Below, piece after piece: positions 35,179 to 43,422 of a stretch of 46,167 nt of DNA. The notes below the pieces were generated by a model, which saw only the letters and a list, made by a program, of their open reading frames with translations, did not search any database and was not told where the DNA came from. The position numbers and the translations under genes were made by a program. Position 1 is the first letter of the stretch; each line of letters starts with the position of its first letter. This DNA comes from an uncultured Porphyromonadaceae bacterium (GTDB lineage Bacteria; Bacteroidota; Bacteroidia; Bacteroidales; Muribaculaceae), in contig CAMWID010000022.1 in assembly GCA_947174235.1 (NCBI GenBank), positions 1 to 46,167 of the forward strand, given 5' to 3'.

Positions 35179-36195
35179 ATGGAGCATAGACTCAAAATTA
35201 TAGCTGACAATAAGATACCTTTTCTGAAAGGTCGGATTGAATGTCTTGGGGAAGTGGAGTATGCCGATCCGGCGTCGTTCACGCCGCAGATGGTGAAGGA
35301 TGCCGACATCCTGGTGGTGCGCACCCGCACCCGATGCGACGCCTCGCTTCTTGAGGGATCCTCTGTAAGACTTGTGGTCACCGCCACGATCGGCACCGAC
35401 CATATAGATCTCGACTGGTGTGCCGCCAACGGCATAACGGTCAGGAACGCCATAGGATGCAACGCCCCCGGCGTGGCGCAGTATGTATGGTCGTCACTGT
35501 TGAGGAACGGTTTCGATCCGAGGACAGACACACTTGGCATAGTGGGATATGGACATGTGGGTTCCATAGTCGCCGGCTGGGGCAGGATGCTCGGATGCAG
35601 GGTGCTTGTGTGCGACCCTCCCAGAAAGAAAGCCGGAATGAAAGACGTGGACTATCTCGGGCTGGAACAGCTGCTTCATGATTCCGATGCCGTGAGCCTC
35701 CATACGCCTCTCACACGTGAAGGTGATGACGCCACTTATCATCTCATAGGCACCGAACGTCTTGAGATGCTTAAACGCGGTGCGATTCTTATCAATTCCT
35801 CGAGGGGGGGAGTGGTAGACAACGCGGCATGGCGCGAGCATCTCAGGGAGGGGAGAACGAAGGCGATCATCGATACTTGGGAAAACGAGCCCGGTATAGA
35901 CCGCGAATTGCTTGCCATGGCTACCATCGCCACCCCGCATATAGCAGGTTACTCCCTTGAGGGGAAGCAACGTGCCACCCGTATGGCTCTCGAGGCGATA
36001 GAGGAATATACCGGAGTCATGCTCGACAAGTCGGGGCTGGAGAAAGGATATGTCATGCCTGCCGCGATAGCCACGGAAGAGATATGCTCGTCATATAATC
36101 CGTTTGCCGATACTGTCGCGCTGCGCTCGGCTCCTGAAGATTTCGAGAGGCTTCGCGGAGACTACGACTACAGAAAGGAACCGTCGTTCAAATGA
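35179..36195 (+). CDS. pdxB: 4-phosphoerythronate dehydrogenase PdxB
   Basis: A 338-residue member of the D-2-hydroxyacid dehydrogenase family, oxidising 4-phosphoerythronate in the deoxyxylulose-5-phosphate-dependent pyridoxal phosphate pathway. NAD-binding motif GIVGYGHVG is at 120-128. Catalytic Arg, Glu and His lie in NSSRGGVVDN, WENEPGID and TPHIAGYS. The initial IADNKIPFL and the IGTDHIDLDW block distinguish PdxB from other dehydrogenases of this fold. Other vitamin B6 genes are not in the window. Confidence 0.94.
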   Translation: MEHRLKIIADNKIPFLKGRIECLGEVEYADPASFTPQMVKDADILVVRTRTRCDASLLEGSSVRLVVTATIGTDHIDLDWCAANGITVRNAIGCNAPGVAQYVWSSLLRNGFDPRTDTLGIVGYGHVGSIVAGWGRMLGCRVLVCDPPRKKAGMKDVDYLGLEQLLHDSDAVSLHTPLTREGDDATYHLIGTERLEMLKRGAILINSSRGGVVDNAAWREHLREGRTKAIIDTWENEPGIDRELLAMATIATPHIAGYSLEGKQRATRMALEAIEEYTGVMLDKSGLEKGYVMPAAIATEEICSSYNPFADTVALRSAPEDFERLRGDYDYRKEPSFK

Positions 36196-36284
36196 CATTC
36201 ATGGAAATCCTTCCGGAAATGAAACAATAACATCAGTTTTCACAAAGTTTATACAACATCATAGTCAGCACATAGAGATCACGC

Positions 36285-36953
36285 ATGGCGAAAGGGAAGA
36301 AATATTACGTGGTTTTCAAAGGGAAAAATCCGGGGGTATACGACGACTGGAACGATGCCAAAGAGCAGATAGAAGGTTTTGCCAATCCCGTCTACAAGGG
36401 ATACGGCAGCCCGTCGGAAGCCGCCGAGGCATACAGAAAATACTGCCGGAAATCCGACGGGGGAGACCTCGGAAGGTTTCTTGTCGAGGCGAGCGGCAGG
36501 GCGTTGCCGCGACCGGGAGAACCGGACTACATGACAAACCCGGAGGTGGATCTTGACGCGTGGGCGGTCGATGCCTCATGTCTCGGAAATCCGGGTAAGA
36601 TGGAGTATCAGGGTGTGGAACTTATGTCGGGCCGTATTCTTTTCCGCATAGGTCCTTTTGAAGACGCCACAAACAATATAGGGGAATTTCTTGCCATAGT
36701 GCATGCCATGGCGCTGATGGGGAGGGAAGGGAAGTACCACAATATCTATTCCGATTCAGTATCAGGGATGTCGTGGGTCAGAAACCGGAAGATAAAGACA
36801 CAGCTCAAACAGACACCCCGCAACGGTAAAGTTTTCGAGCTCATGGCGCGTGCCGTGACATGGCTGCATACCCATCAGTTTCCCGCCAAGGTCTTGAAAT
36901 GGCAGACAGACCGTTGGGGTGAGATACCGGCTGATTTCGGAAGAAAGAAATGA
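36285..36953 (+). CDS. rnhA: Ribonuclease H with N-terminal RNA:DNA hybrid-binding domain
   Basis: A 222-residue RNase H type 1. Residues 5-52 form the small hybrid-binding domain (KYYVVFKGKNPGVYDDWNDAKEQ), as in eukaryotic RNase H1. The catalytic domain (about 88-222) shows the DEDD set at Asp96 (VDAS), Glu134 (NIGEF), Asp157 (YSDS) and Asp217 (IPADFGR). It degrades RNA in RNA:DNA hybrids, such as primers and R-loops. Its stop overlaps the start of queG by 4 bases, so the two are translationally coupled. Confidence 0.93.
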   Translation: MAKGKKYYVVFKGKNPGVYDDWNDAKEQIEGFANPVYKGYGSPSEAAEAYRKYCRKSDGGDLGRFLVEASGRALPRPGEPDYMTNPEVDLDAWAVDASCLGNPGKMEYQGVELMSGRILFRIGPFEDATNNIGEFLAIVHAMALMGREGKYHNIYSDSVSGMSWVRNRKIKTQLKQTPRNGKVFELMARAVTWLHTHQFPAKVLKWQTDRWGEIPADFGRKK

Positions 36954-37897
36954 AAGAGGAGATACGCGCCGCGTTTATCGCCGCCGGGGCTTCGGCTGTG
37001 GGATTCGCCCGTGCGGAGGATGTGGAACCCGCCGCAATGGAAAATTACAAGGAATGGATAGCCGGCGGAAATCATGGCGGTATGGACTATCTCGCGCGCC
37101 ACGCGTCACTCAAAAGCCATCCGTCGCATGTGCTTGAAACAGTCTCTACGGTGATAAGCATGGCATTCAGCTATGCCCCGTCGGTCTGGCGCGACAGGTC
37201 GCTTCCGGTTGTCTCCTGTTATGCCTACGGCTACGATTATCATGATGTGATAAGAAATCGTCTTTCCCCCGTTGTGGACTGCCTTCGGGAGAGGTATGGG
37301 GGAGACTGGCGTATCTGCATTGACACCGCCCCTCTCGCCGAGCGTTACTGGGCAATGAAGGCGGGCATTGGAAAGAGGGGTAAAAACGGCTCTGTAATCG
37401 TCGATAATTGCGGGAGCTATAATTTCCTTGCCGAAGTTCTTACGTCGCATCCTGTGGCTCCTGACGCGCCGACAGAGGGTGTGTGTCTCGGATGCGGAGC
37501 CTGTGTCAGGGCTTGTCCGCAGAAAGCGATATTGAAAAACGGGAATATCGACGCCCGGAGATGTATAAATTATCTTACCATAGAATGTAGGGGAGAATGG
37601 GAAAAGGGGGATAAGGAAGCCATGGCTACGGACGTTGGGCGCCGGTCGCTCTACGGGTGCGACATATGCCAGAGGGTGTGTCCTCACAACAGGGATGTTT
37701 CCCCTACTGCTATTCCCGGATTTTTGCCATTGAAGGGGATTATGGAACTGACGGCGGAAGATGTGGCGGATATGGATCAGGAAAAGTTTTCTTCGTTTTT
37801 CAAAGGTAGCGCAATAAAGAGGGCGAAGCTTGCCGGGATGCGGCGCAACGCCGTGAATGTCATAACTCGGACGCGCTCTCATCTGGAAGAGCCGTAG
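36950..37897 (+). CDS. queG: Epoxyqueuosine reductase QueG
   Basis: A 315-residue cobalamin-dependent iron-sulfur enzyme carrying out the last step of queuosine synthesis in tRNA. Two ferredoxin-type clusters are visible: Cys179, Cys182, Cys185 and Cys189 (CLGCGACVRACP), and Cys237, Cys240 and Cys244 (CDICQRVCP), with further Cys nearby. DTAPLAERYWA and GIGKRGKNGSVI are family signatures. It is shorter than the E. coli enzyme (379) because the C-terminal HEAT-like part is reduced. Its 3' end overlaps the 3' end of the convergent Sel1 gene by 19 bases. Confidence 0.94.
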   Translation: MKEEIRAAFIAAGASAVGFARAEDVEPAAMENYKEWIAGGNHGGMDYLARHASLKSHPSHVLETVSTVISMAFSYAPSVWRDRSLPVVSCYAYGYDYHDVIRNRLSPVVDCLRERYGGDWRICIDTAPLAERYWAMKAGIGKRGKNGSVIVDNCGSYNFLAEVLTSHPVAPDAPTEGVCLGCGACVRACPQKAILKNGNIDARRCINYLTIECRGEWEKGDKEAMATDVGRRSLYGCDICQRVCPHNRDVSPTAIPGFLPLKGIMELTAEDVADMDQEKFSSFFKGSAIKRAKLAGMRRNAVNVITRTRSHLEEP

Positions 37898-38859
37898 AGA
37901 AGTCTCCGTGTCGCCTCCTCGGCATCTGTGATGCCACTTTCCGCAGCTTTCTCATACCAGTATTGTGCAGGCGCCACGGAATCGGGGAGGGCGTCAGGGA
38001 AAAAATCAAGGAGTTCGGCGATAATGAATTGAGCAGAGGGATTTCCGGCATTTGCCGCCCGCAGGAAATAACATGTCGACAGATCATGGTCATAACTCAC
38101 CCCATACCCTTTCGAATATGCGTCGCCGAGCAGCGCGAGGGCATCAGGGTTGCCATATAATGCGGCGTTCCTGAAAAGGGTCGTAGCTATTACCGGGGCG
38201 CGTCGGGTGTAATAATAACGTCCGAGGCACACTGCGGAATCCGGTGTCAGCGACTCCCATTTTTTACCCATCATCGACAGCAGTTTCAATTCCGCGTCAT
38301 GGAGTCCACCTTCTATCGCCCTTGTATACAGTTCCGTGGCTTCGGCAGTGTCTTTTTTTACGCCATCTCCCGTCCGGTAGAGGTCGGCGAGCAGGCTTTC
38401 CCCCTGCGGGACTCCTGCATCAGCCGCTTTTTCAAGCCATAACACCCCTTTCTCACGTTGTTCCGGAGAGGCGTGCGGGTCTGTGAATATATATCCGAGA
38501 TTGCTGGCGGCGGATGGATCGCCGGCAGCCGCCGCCCTTGAGATCCAGAACATGGCTGAATCCGGGTCCTTTTTCACAAATTCCCCTTTGAAATAGCGGA
38601 ATCCGAGATAATTCTGCGCCTTAGGGTATCCGAGTTCAGCCGAGAGTCGGTACAGTGCGGTGGAGCGGGCGGAATCCACCGGTATCGAGTCATATCCCGT
38701 GTCGTGCAGGAACGCGAGGTCATACAGGGCTTTCGGATCGCGTGCGGCGGCTCTTTCCACAAGCTTCCTCAAGGCGGCGCGACGTGGCGTGAGATCTCCG
38801 CTCAAGGCAGATCCGGCAATTAGGATGGAGAAAATCAGGAAGGGGAGAGCTCTGTTCAT
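37879..38859 (-). CDS. Exported Sel1-repeat protein
   Basis: A 326-residue protein with a signal peptide (about residues 1-20, MNRALPFLIFSILIAGSALSG) and at least six Sel1-like repeats, for example AQNYLGFRYFKGEFVKKDPDSAMFWISRAAAAGDPSA and ALALLGDAYSKGYGVSYDHDLSTCYFLRAANAGNPSA. Such repeats form alpha-alpha superhelices that act as scaffolds. The gene begins 21 bases after the stop of porX on the same strand, so it is probably the third gene of the porW-porX transcript. A role in the PorX/PorW pathway is inference from position only. It ends inside the 3' end of queG. Confidence 0.87.
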   Translation of the reverse strand: MNRALPFLIFSILIAGSALSGDLTPRRAALRKLVERAAARDPKALYDLAFLHDTGYDSIPVDSARSTALYRLSAELGYPKAQNYLGFRYFKGEFVKKDPDSAMFWISRAAAAGDPSAASNLGYIFTDPHASPEQREKGVLWLEKAADAGVPQGESLLADLYRTGDGVKKDTAEATELYTRAIEGGLHDAELKLLSMMGKKWESLTPDSAVCLGRYYYTRRAPVIATTLFRNAALYGNPDALALLGDAYSKGYGVSYDHDLSTCYFLRAANAGNPSAQFIIAELLDFFPDALPDSVAPAQYWYEKAAESGITDAEEATRRLLYGSSR

Positions 38860-38880
38860 GTTAGACTTGGTTTGAGAGGA

Positions 38881-40416
38881 TCATTTAGGGGAAAGAGTCA
38901 CAAGAGGCACAAGCATTTCCTGCAAAGAGATCCCGCCGTGCTGGAAAGTGCCTGTGTAATACTGCACATAATAGTTATAATTGTTGGGATAAGAGAAGAA
39001 ATCCTCGTTGAGCGCATATATGTAAGTGCTTGAAAGGTTGGGAGAGGGGAGACCGAACTTCTTCGGGTCGTGCATCTCGTAGACCTGTTTGCGGTTATAG
39101 TTGAGGTTCTTCCCTACCTTATAGCGCAGATTCGTGTTGGTATTCTTGTCTCCGACCACCTTTATTGGATTGTCCACGCGGATTGTGCCGTGGTCAGTGG
39201 TGACGATGACCTTGTAACCATATTCCGCGAGTTTCCTGAAAATGTCGAGGGTTGAGGAATGTTTTACCCAAGATTCGGTGAGCGAACGGTACGCGGCGTC
39301 GGAATTGGCGAGCTCGCGTATCATTTTCGACTCAGTACGGGCATGGGAAAGCATGTCGATGAAGTTCAGCACTATCACGTTCAGGGGGATGTCTTTTATC
39401 TGTGGCAGTTTGTGTAGGAATTTCTCACCCGCCGAAGAATCATTGAGTTTGTTGTAGGAAAACTGCTCCTTGCGCCGGAAGCGGTCAAGCTGTGTCTGTA
39501 TCAGTTCGCTTTCATGCACGTTGAGTCCCTCGTCTTCATCCTCTTCCACCCATAGATCGGGAAACATTGTGGCGATCTGCAAAGGCATCAGACCTGCGAA
39601 AATGGCGTTTCTCGCATATTGTGTCGAAGTCGGCAGGATCGTAGTGTAAAGCTCCTCGTTGATGTCAAACCATTCAGCCACGAGAGGGGCAACCGTTTTC
39701 CATTGGTCAAGCCTGAAGTTGTCTATAAGGAACACACAGACCTTCTCCCCGTTGTCAAGCAGGGGGAATACCTTGCGTTTGAATATCTCATGGCTCATTA
39801 GAGGATGCTCCTCCCCCTGTATCCAGCCCTCGTATTCACGTTTTACAAACTTGCAGAAATTACTGTTGGCATCCCGTTTCTGCATGAGAAGAAGCTCTTC
39901 CATGGCGGTGTCGGCATCGGCGAGCTTCAATTCCCAATAGACGAGCTGCCTGTAGACCTCCATCCAGTCTTCCGTTGAATCGGCGCTGTTGATGAGGGCT
40001 GCTATTTTCTGGAAATCCTGCTGGTATCCGGAAGAAGTCTGTGCCGCCACGAGTTCGGTGCTGTGCAGGTTTTTCTTTATCGAGAGGAGTATCTGGTTCG
40101 GGTTGACGGGTTTTATCAGATAGTCGGCTATCTGGTTTCCGATCGCCTGGTTCATGAGGTTTTCTTCCTCAGATTTTGTAATCATTATTACAGGCACTTC
40201 TGGATGCGTAAGATTGATTCTTGCGAGGGTCTCGAGTCCGGACAGTCCCGGCATGTTCTCGTCAAGGAGAATGAGGTTGAAGCGGTCTCGGTCAAGCGCG
40301 TCGAGCGCGTCCCTGCCGTTGGAGACAGTCACGATGTCGTAACCTTTTGCTTTGAGAAATAGGATGTGGGGCTTCAGGAGATCAATCTCGTCGTCAGCCC
40401 ATAATATCTTGTCCAT
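38881..40416 (-). CDS. porX: PorX-type response regulator with PglZ/alkaline-phosphatase-like output domain
   Basis: A 511-residue protein starting at MDKILWADDE (40416); the frame is open further upstream to 40494, but those 26 residues precede the receiver domain and lie within porW. The receiver (about 1-120) has Asp8, Asp9, phospho-acceptor Asp52 (LLDENMPG), Thr80 and Lys102. A helical linker follows, then a PglZ-type alkaline-phosphatase-superfamily domain (about 200-511) with FLIDNFRLDQW and VTTDHGTIRV. In Porphyromonas gingivalis PorX controls type IX secretion with the kinase PorY, and the output domain has been reported to act on oligonucleotides. It overlaps porW by 23 bases. Confidence 0.92.
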   Translation of the reverse strand: MDKILWADDEIDLLKPHILFLKAKGYDIVTVSNGRDALDALDRDRFNLILLDENMPGLSGLETLARINLTHPEVPVIMITKSEEENLMNQAIGNQIADYLIKPVNPNQILLSIKKNLHSTELVAAQTSSGYQQDFQKIAALINSADSTEDWMEVYRQLVYWELKLADADTAMEELLLMQKRDANSNFCKFVKREYEGWIQGEEHPLMSHEIFKRKVFPLLDNGEKVCVFLIDNFRLDQWKTVAPLVAEWFDINEELYTTILPTSTQYARNAIFAGLMPLQIATMFPDLWVEEDEDEGLNVHESELIQTQLDRFRRKEQFSYNKLNDSSAGEKFLHKLPQIKDIPLNVIVLNFIDMLSHARTESKMIRELANSDAAYRSLTESWVKHSSTLDIFRKLAEYGYKVIVTTDHGTIRVDNPIKVVGDKNTNTNLRYKVGKNLNYNRKQVYEMHDPKKFGLPSPNLSSTYIYALNEDFFSYPNNYNYYVQYYTGTFQHGGISLQEMLVPLVTLSPK

Positions 40417-43342
40417 CTGAGGTGTCGGTTTGATTAACGGTTGTATTCTGAATGTCGCTTCCATCGGGAGCAGAGCCGGAGGCGGGGTTCTCATCCTGTT
40501 GAGTCTCAGTATCCGGCGGCGGAGGCATTGTCCTGTCGGGACCCACTATATCTTCCTCCGCTTTTTCAGCCGCGTCATCCTCCTGGAAACGGAAGTATTC
40601 TTCAAAAGAACGTCCCTCGCGGAGGAGAAGTTCAAAATTGGCTTTGGAGATCAGGATCGGTCTCACTTCCGGAGGGAGCACATGTCCCGATTTCTCCATC
40701 ACGGTACGGTATCGTTGCAGTTCTCCGAGGTTGTCAAACCCTTTCACCACAAGGAGACCGATGTCGGAGAATCTCATCGGTTCGAGATCGAAGTCCTTGA
40801 CAGTGAACGACGAGAAGTTGAACCTTGCTGTCTCGTAAAGCACAAGGTTGGGATTGACGGAATCGAGAGAAAACGCGAGCACAAGATAGTGCGGGGCGTC
40901 GGGATCCCTTTCAAAATTGGCGGGCAAACCGTCTTCACCCTCTTCGGGTATCGAGTCGGAGAGCCTTGTCTCCCACAGCATCCCTTTGGCGTTTGACAAT
41001 CCGGCGTGTGGCTTTCTCCCCGCTTTCAGACCTTTGATGATAGCCGACGCCATGTCGGTCATGTCGGTGTCTGGCCATTTCCGGAGCAGTTCCGACAGCC
41101 GGTCGCCGAACCGGGCGTGGTCTCCTTCGGTAAGGTAGGAAAGGGCGTCGATAAAGACGAATTTCGGAAGAATCGGGGAGAGTGGAAATTCCTCTTCCAT
41201 CATTGAAGTGAGACGGTGTACTTCCTCATTGCTGTCTTCGAGATATGCGGAGTAAGCCGATTCATATCTCTCTTCCTGCACTTCGTGCATCCTTCTGAGA
41301 TTGTTGAAATATTCAGGATTTGCCATGGCTTGCCCGTAAGGACTTTCAGGGAATCCAGACAATATCTTGCTTCTCCATTTTTCCGCAAGAGGGAGGTCGT
41401 TTTCTCTCACCGCCATAAGATACATGTTGTAGTATGCGTCAAGGCGGTAAATGTTGTCAGGAAACTTTCTTTCCAGCTCTTCAAACCGCATGCGTGAGGC
41501 ATTGTAGTCTTCGAGCTTGTCTTTCAGTATGAGCGCCATGTTGAAAAGTCCCTCCTGCACAATGTCCCGGGCGTTCTTCAGTTCCTCCGGGGATGACGGT
41601 ATCTGCCTCAGATAATACTCCGCATTGCGGGGATCGTTGGCGGCGTCAGGAGACTTTTCTTCCTCTTTCGCGCCTTTTTCGGAAGTCGGGTCTGGACTGT
41701 CTTCCTCCTCCTGTCCTGTCTCTTCGTCGCTGTCCCAGGAGAAGCTTGATTTGTTGCGCCTCCGCCAGTCGTCTTCAAGTTTGCGCGCGCCCCATCGTCG
41801 TTGAAATTCCGTCTTGCCCGCGTTTTTTGCCGTGGTATTGTAGAAATACCATGATTTGTCGGCGTTCATGGAAAGCGTTGGGACTGCGGGAGCGTTTTTG
41901 TCGATGGGAGAGTTGCCGGAGTCTCTTGATGCAAGAAATTCTTCCCTTTTCGCCGCCTCTTCCTCTTCTTTCTCTTTTCGGGCAAATTCTTCCGCGAGAA
42001 GCAGGCAAATTTTCATCCTCTCGTCGGGCGACATCGCCGCGAGGCTGAGGAGAGAATCCTGCAATTCCACATTCCCTTGATATACACTCAGCTCGTCAAG
42101 CACATCGCTCCTTGCCGACAATTGCTTGTATCCCGGGAAATTATCGGGAAGCATAGGCACAGCCTCGGCATAACACGGCTGTGCCGAGGCATACTCCCCC
42201 TCGTTGAAATATATATTCCCGAGAGTGACCTGAGCGAGTGCTTTGTCAATTCCGTTGCGGGTGGATTTTTCGATGGCGAGGATATAATTCCTTTTTGCTT
42301 CGGCAGTGTCTTTCCGAGACAGGTAAAGATTGCCGATCGCATAATATATCTGGTCGAGAAATTCCCTGTTGCGTTCGAAACGAGCCATCCCCTTTAGCGC
42401 GCCGACCTCCCCTTTGATATCGCTGCCGGCGTATACCTCGCTTTGTTTTATGCGTGCGTTGAATTTTGTGCGGTATGCAGTCGCCGCTCCGCCGCCGGCT
42501 TTCCTGAAAGCTTCATAGGCAAGCTGTTTCTCCCCGATAAGGGAATATACTTGTCCGAGAAGGAACCATAATCTGTTTTTCTGGGCCCCGGATGCCGAGC
42601 GTGCGGCTTCCCGGAGAAATGTCGCCCCCTTTTCATACTGCCGTGTACGGAGCAGATAGTCGGCGTTCACCACATTGTAAAGCTGTCGGAGCTGCTTGGT
42701 GACAAGGTCTTTCTCCTTGACCAGGTGCAATACGTTTTCCGCTTCATAATCCCAGTCGAGCGTGCAGTAGCACAGTGCCTGCCAGAGTCTCGCCTCGGTC
42801 ACGGTGTTGGGGAGCCAGTAGAAGTGTTTTGCTGTGTAGAGGAATGTGGTGGCTGCTCCGAGGAAGTCCCCGTCGAGATATTGCGCTCGCCCCAACATAA
42901 GCCAGGCGTTGTGCAGGAATGGGTTGAACTCTCCTCTTGCCCTGAATTCTTTCTCTTTTTGAGAAGAGCTGCGTTTCTGTGGTTTTTTTGAGATGGAATG
43001 TAGCTGTATGGCTTTCTGCATCTTCTCTATGGTCCGTTTGAAATCTCCGGATGGCTGGTTGAGTCTTGCGTCGGCGCGGGCTTCCGCCGGATGGAGGGGG
43101 AGAAGCCTGGAGTAATCGTCCTCATAGTTGTTTTCCATCTCCCTGAGAGTTTCCTTATAGTGTTCGGCGCCGTTGAAATATACGTTGTAACGAGTCGTGA
43201 ATGCCTGCCAGTTGCGGGAGGCGGAAGTATTTTTTTTAGTGCCGCAGGATACAAGGGATGCGAAAAGACACAGGATTGCCGCCGCCGGTAACGACAGGCG
43301 GAGGCAATCCCGTAGCTTTTGTGTCAGACTGTTTCTTCCCAC
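40394..43342 (-). CDS. porW: PorW/SprE-type TPR lipoprotein of the type IX secretion family
   Basis: A 982-residue lipoprotein. The signal peptide ends in a lipobox with Cys33 (SLVSC), placing it at the outer membrane. Directly after it the family motif region WQAFTTRYNVYFNGAEHYKE appears, followed by TPR units (about 150-460), a charged Glu/Lys-rich segment (about 460-590) and further repeats. The C-terminal portion carries an NFERDPDAPHYLVLAFSLDS segment and a variable Pro/Asp-rich tail. SprE of Flavobacterium and PorW of Porphyromonas share this layout and are needed for type IX secretion. Its end overlaps porX by 23 bases. No porK/L/M/N genes or CTD cargo are in the window. Confidence 0.88.
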   Translation of the reverse strand: MGRNSLTQKLRDCLRLSLPAAAILCLFASLVSCGTKKNTSASRNWQAFTTRYNVYFNGAEHYKETLREMENNYEDDYSRLLPLHPAEARADARLNQPSGDFKRTIEKMQKAIQLHSISKKPQKRSSSQKEKEFRARGEFNPFLHNAWLMLGRAQYLDGDFLGAATTFLYTAKHFYWLPNTVTEARLWQALCYCTLDWDYEAENVLHLVKEKDLVTKQLRQLYNVVNADYLLRTRQYEKGATFLREAARSASGAQKNRLWFLLGQVYSLIGEKQLAYEAFRKAGGGAATAYRTKFNARIKQSEVYAGSDIKGEVGALKGMARFERNREFLDQIYYAIGNLYLSRKDTAEAKRNYILAIEKSTRNGIDKALAQVTLGNIYFNEGEYASAQPCYAEAVPMLPDNFPGYKQLSARSDVLDELSVYQGNVELQDSLLSLAAMSPDERMKICLLLAEEFARKEKEEEEAAKREEFLASRDSGNSPIDKNAPAVPTLSMNADKSWYFYNTTAKNAGKTEFQRRWGARKLEDDWRRRNKSSFSWDSDEETGQEEEDSPDPTSEKGAKEEEKSPDAANDPRNAEYYLRQIPSSPEELKNARDIVQEGLFNMALILKDKLEDYNASRMRFEELERKFPDNIYRLDAYYNMYLMAVRENDLPLAEKWRSKILSGFPESPYGQAMANPEYFNNLRRMHEVQEERYESAYSAYLEDSNEEVHRLTSMMEEEFPLSPILPKFVFIDALSYLTEGDHARFGDRLSELLRKWPDTDMTDMASAIIKGLKAGRKPHAGLSNAKGMLWETRLSDSIPEEGEDGLPANFERDPDAPHYLVLAFSLDSVNPNLVLYETARFNFSSFTVKDFDLEPMRFSDIGLLVVKGFDNLGELQRYRTVMEKSGHVLPPEVRPILISKANFELLLREGRSFEEYFRFQEDDAAEKAEEDIVGPDRTMPPPPDTETQQDENPASGSAPDGSDIQNTTVNQTDTSDGQDIMG

Positions 43343-43422
43343 TGGATAATAAACGCGTCATGACGGCTCTTATTACGTGGCGGGAGAGGGGAATAACGGT
43401 ATTTTGTAACCTTCCGGAGAGG

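Noticed and set aside
36104..36556. 150-codon plus-strand open frame across the pdxB-rnhA junction
   Set aside because: It overlaps the ends of two well-supported genes in another frame, and its translation is low-complexity and basic.
40417..40494. Upstream extension of the PorX frame
   Set aside because: The 26 residues precede the receiver domain start MDKILWADDE and lie within the porW coding region.
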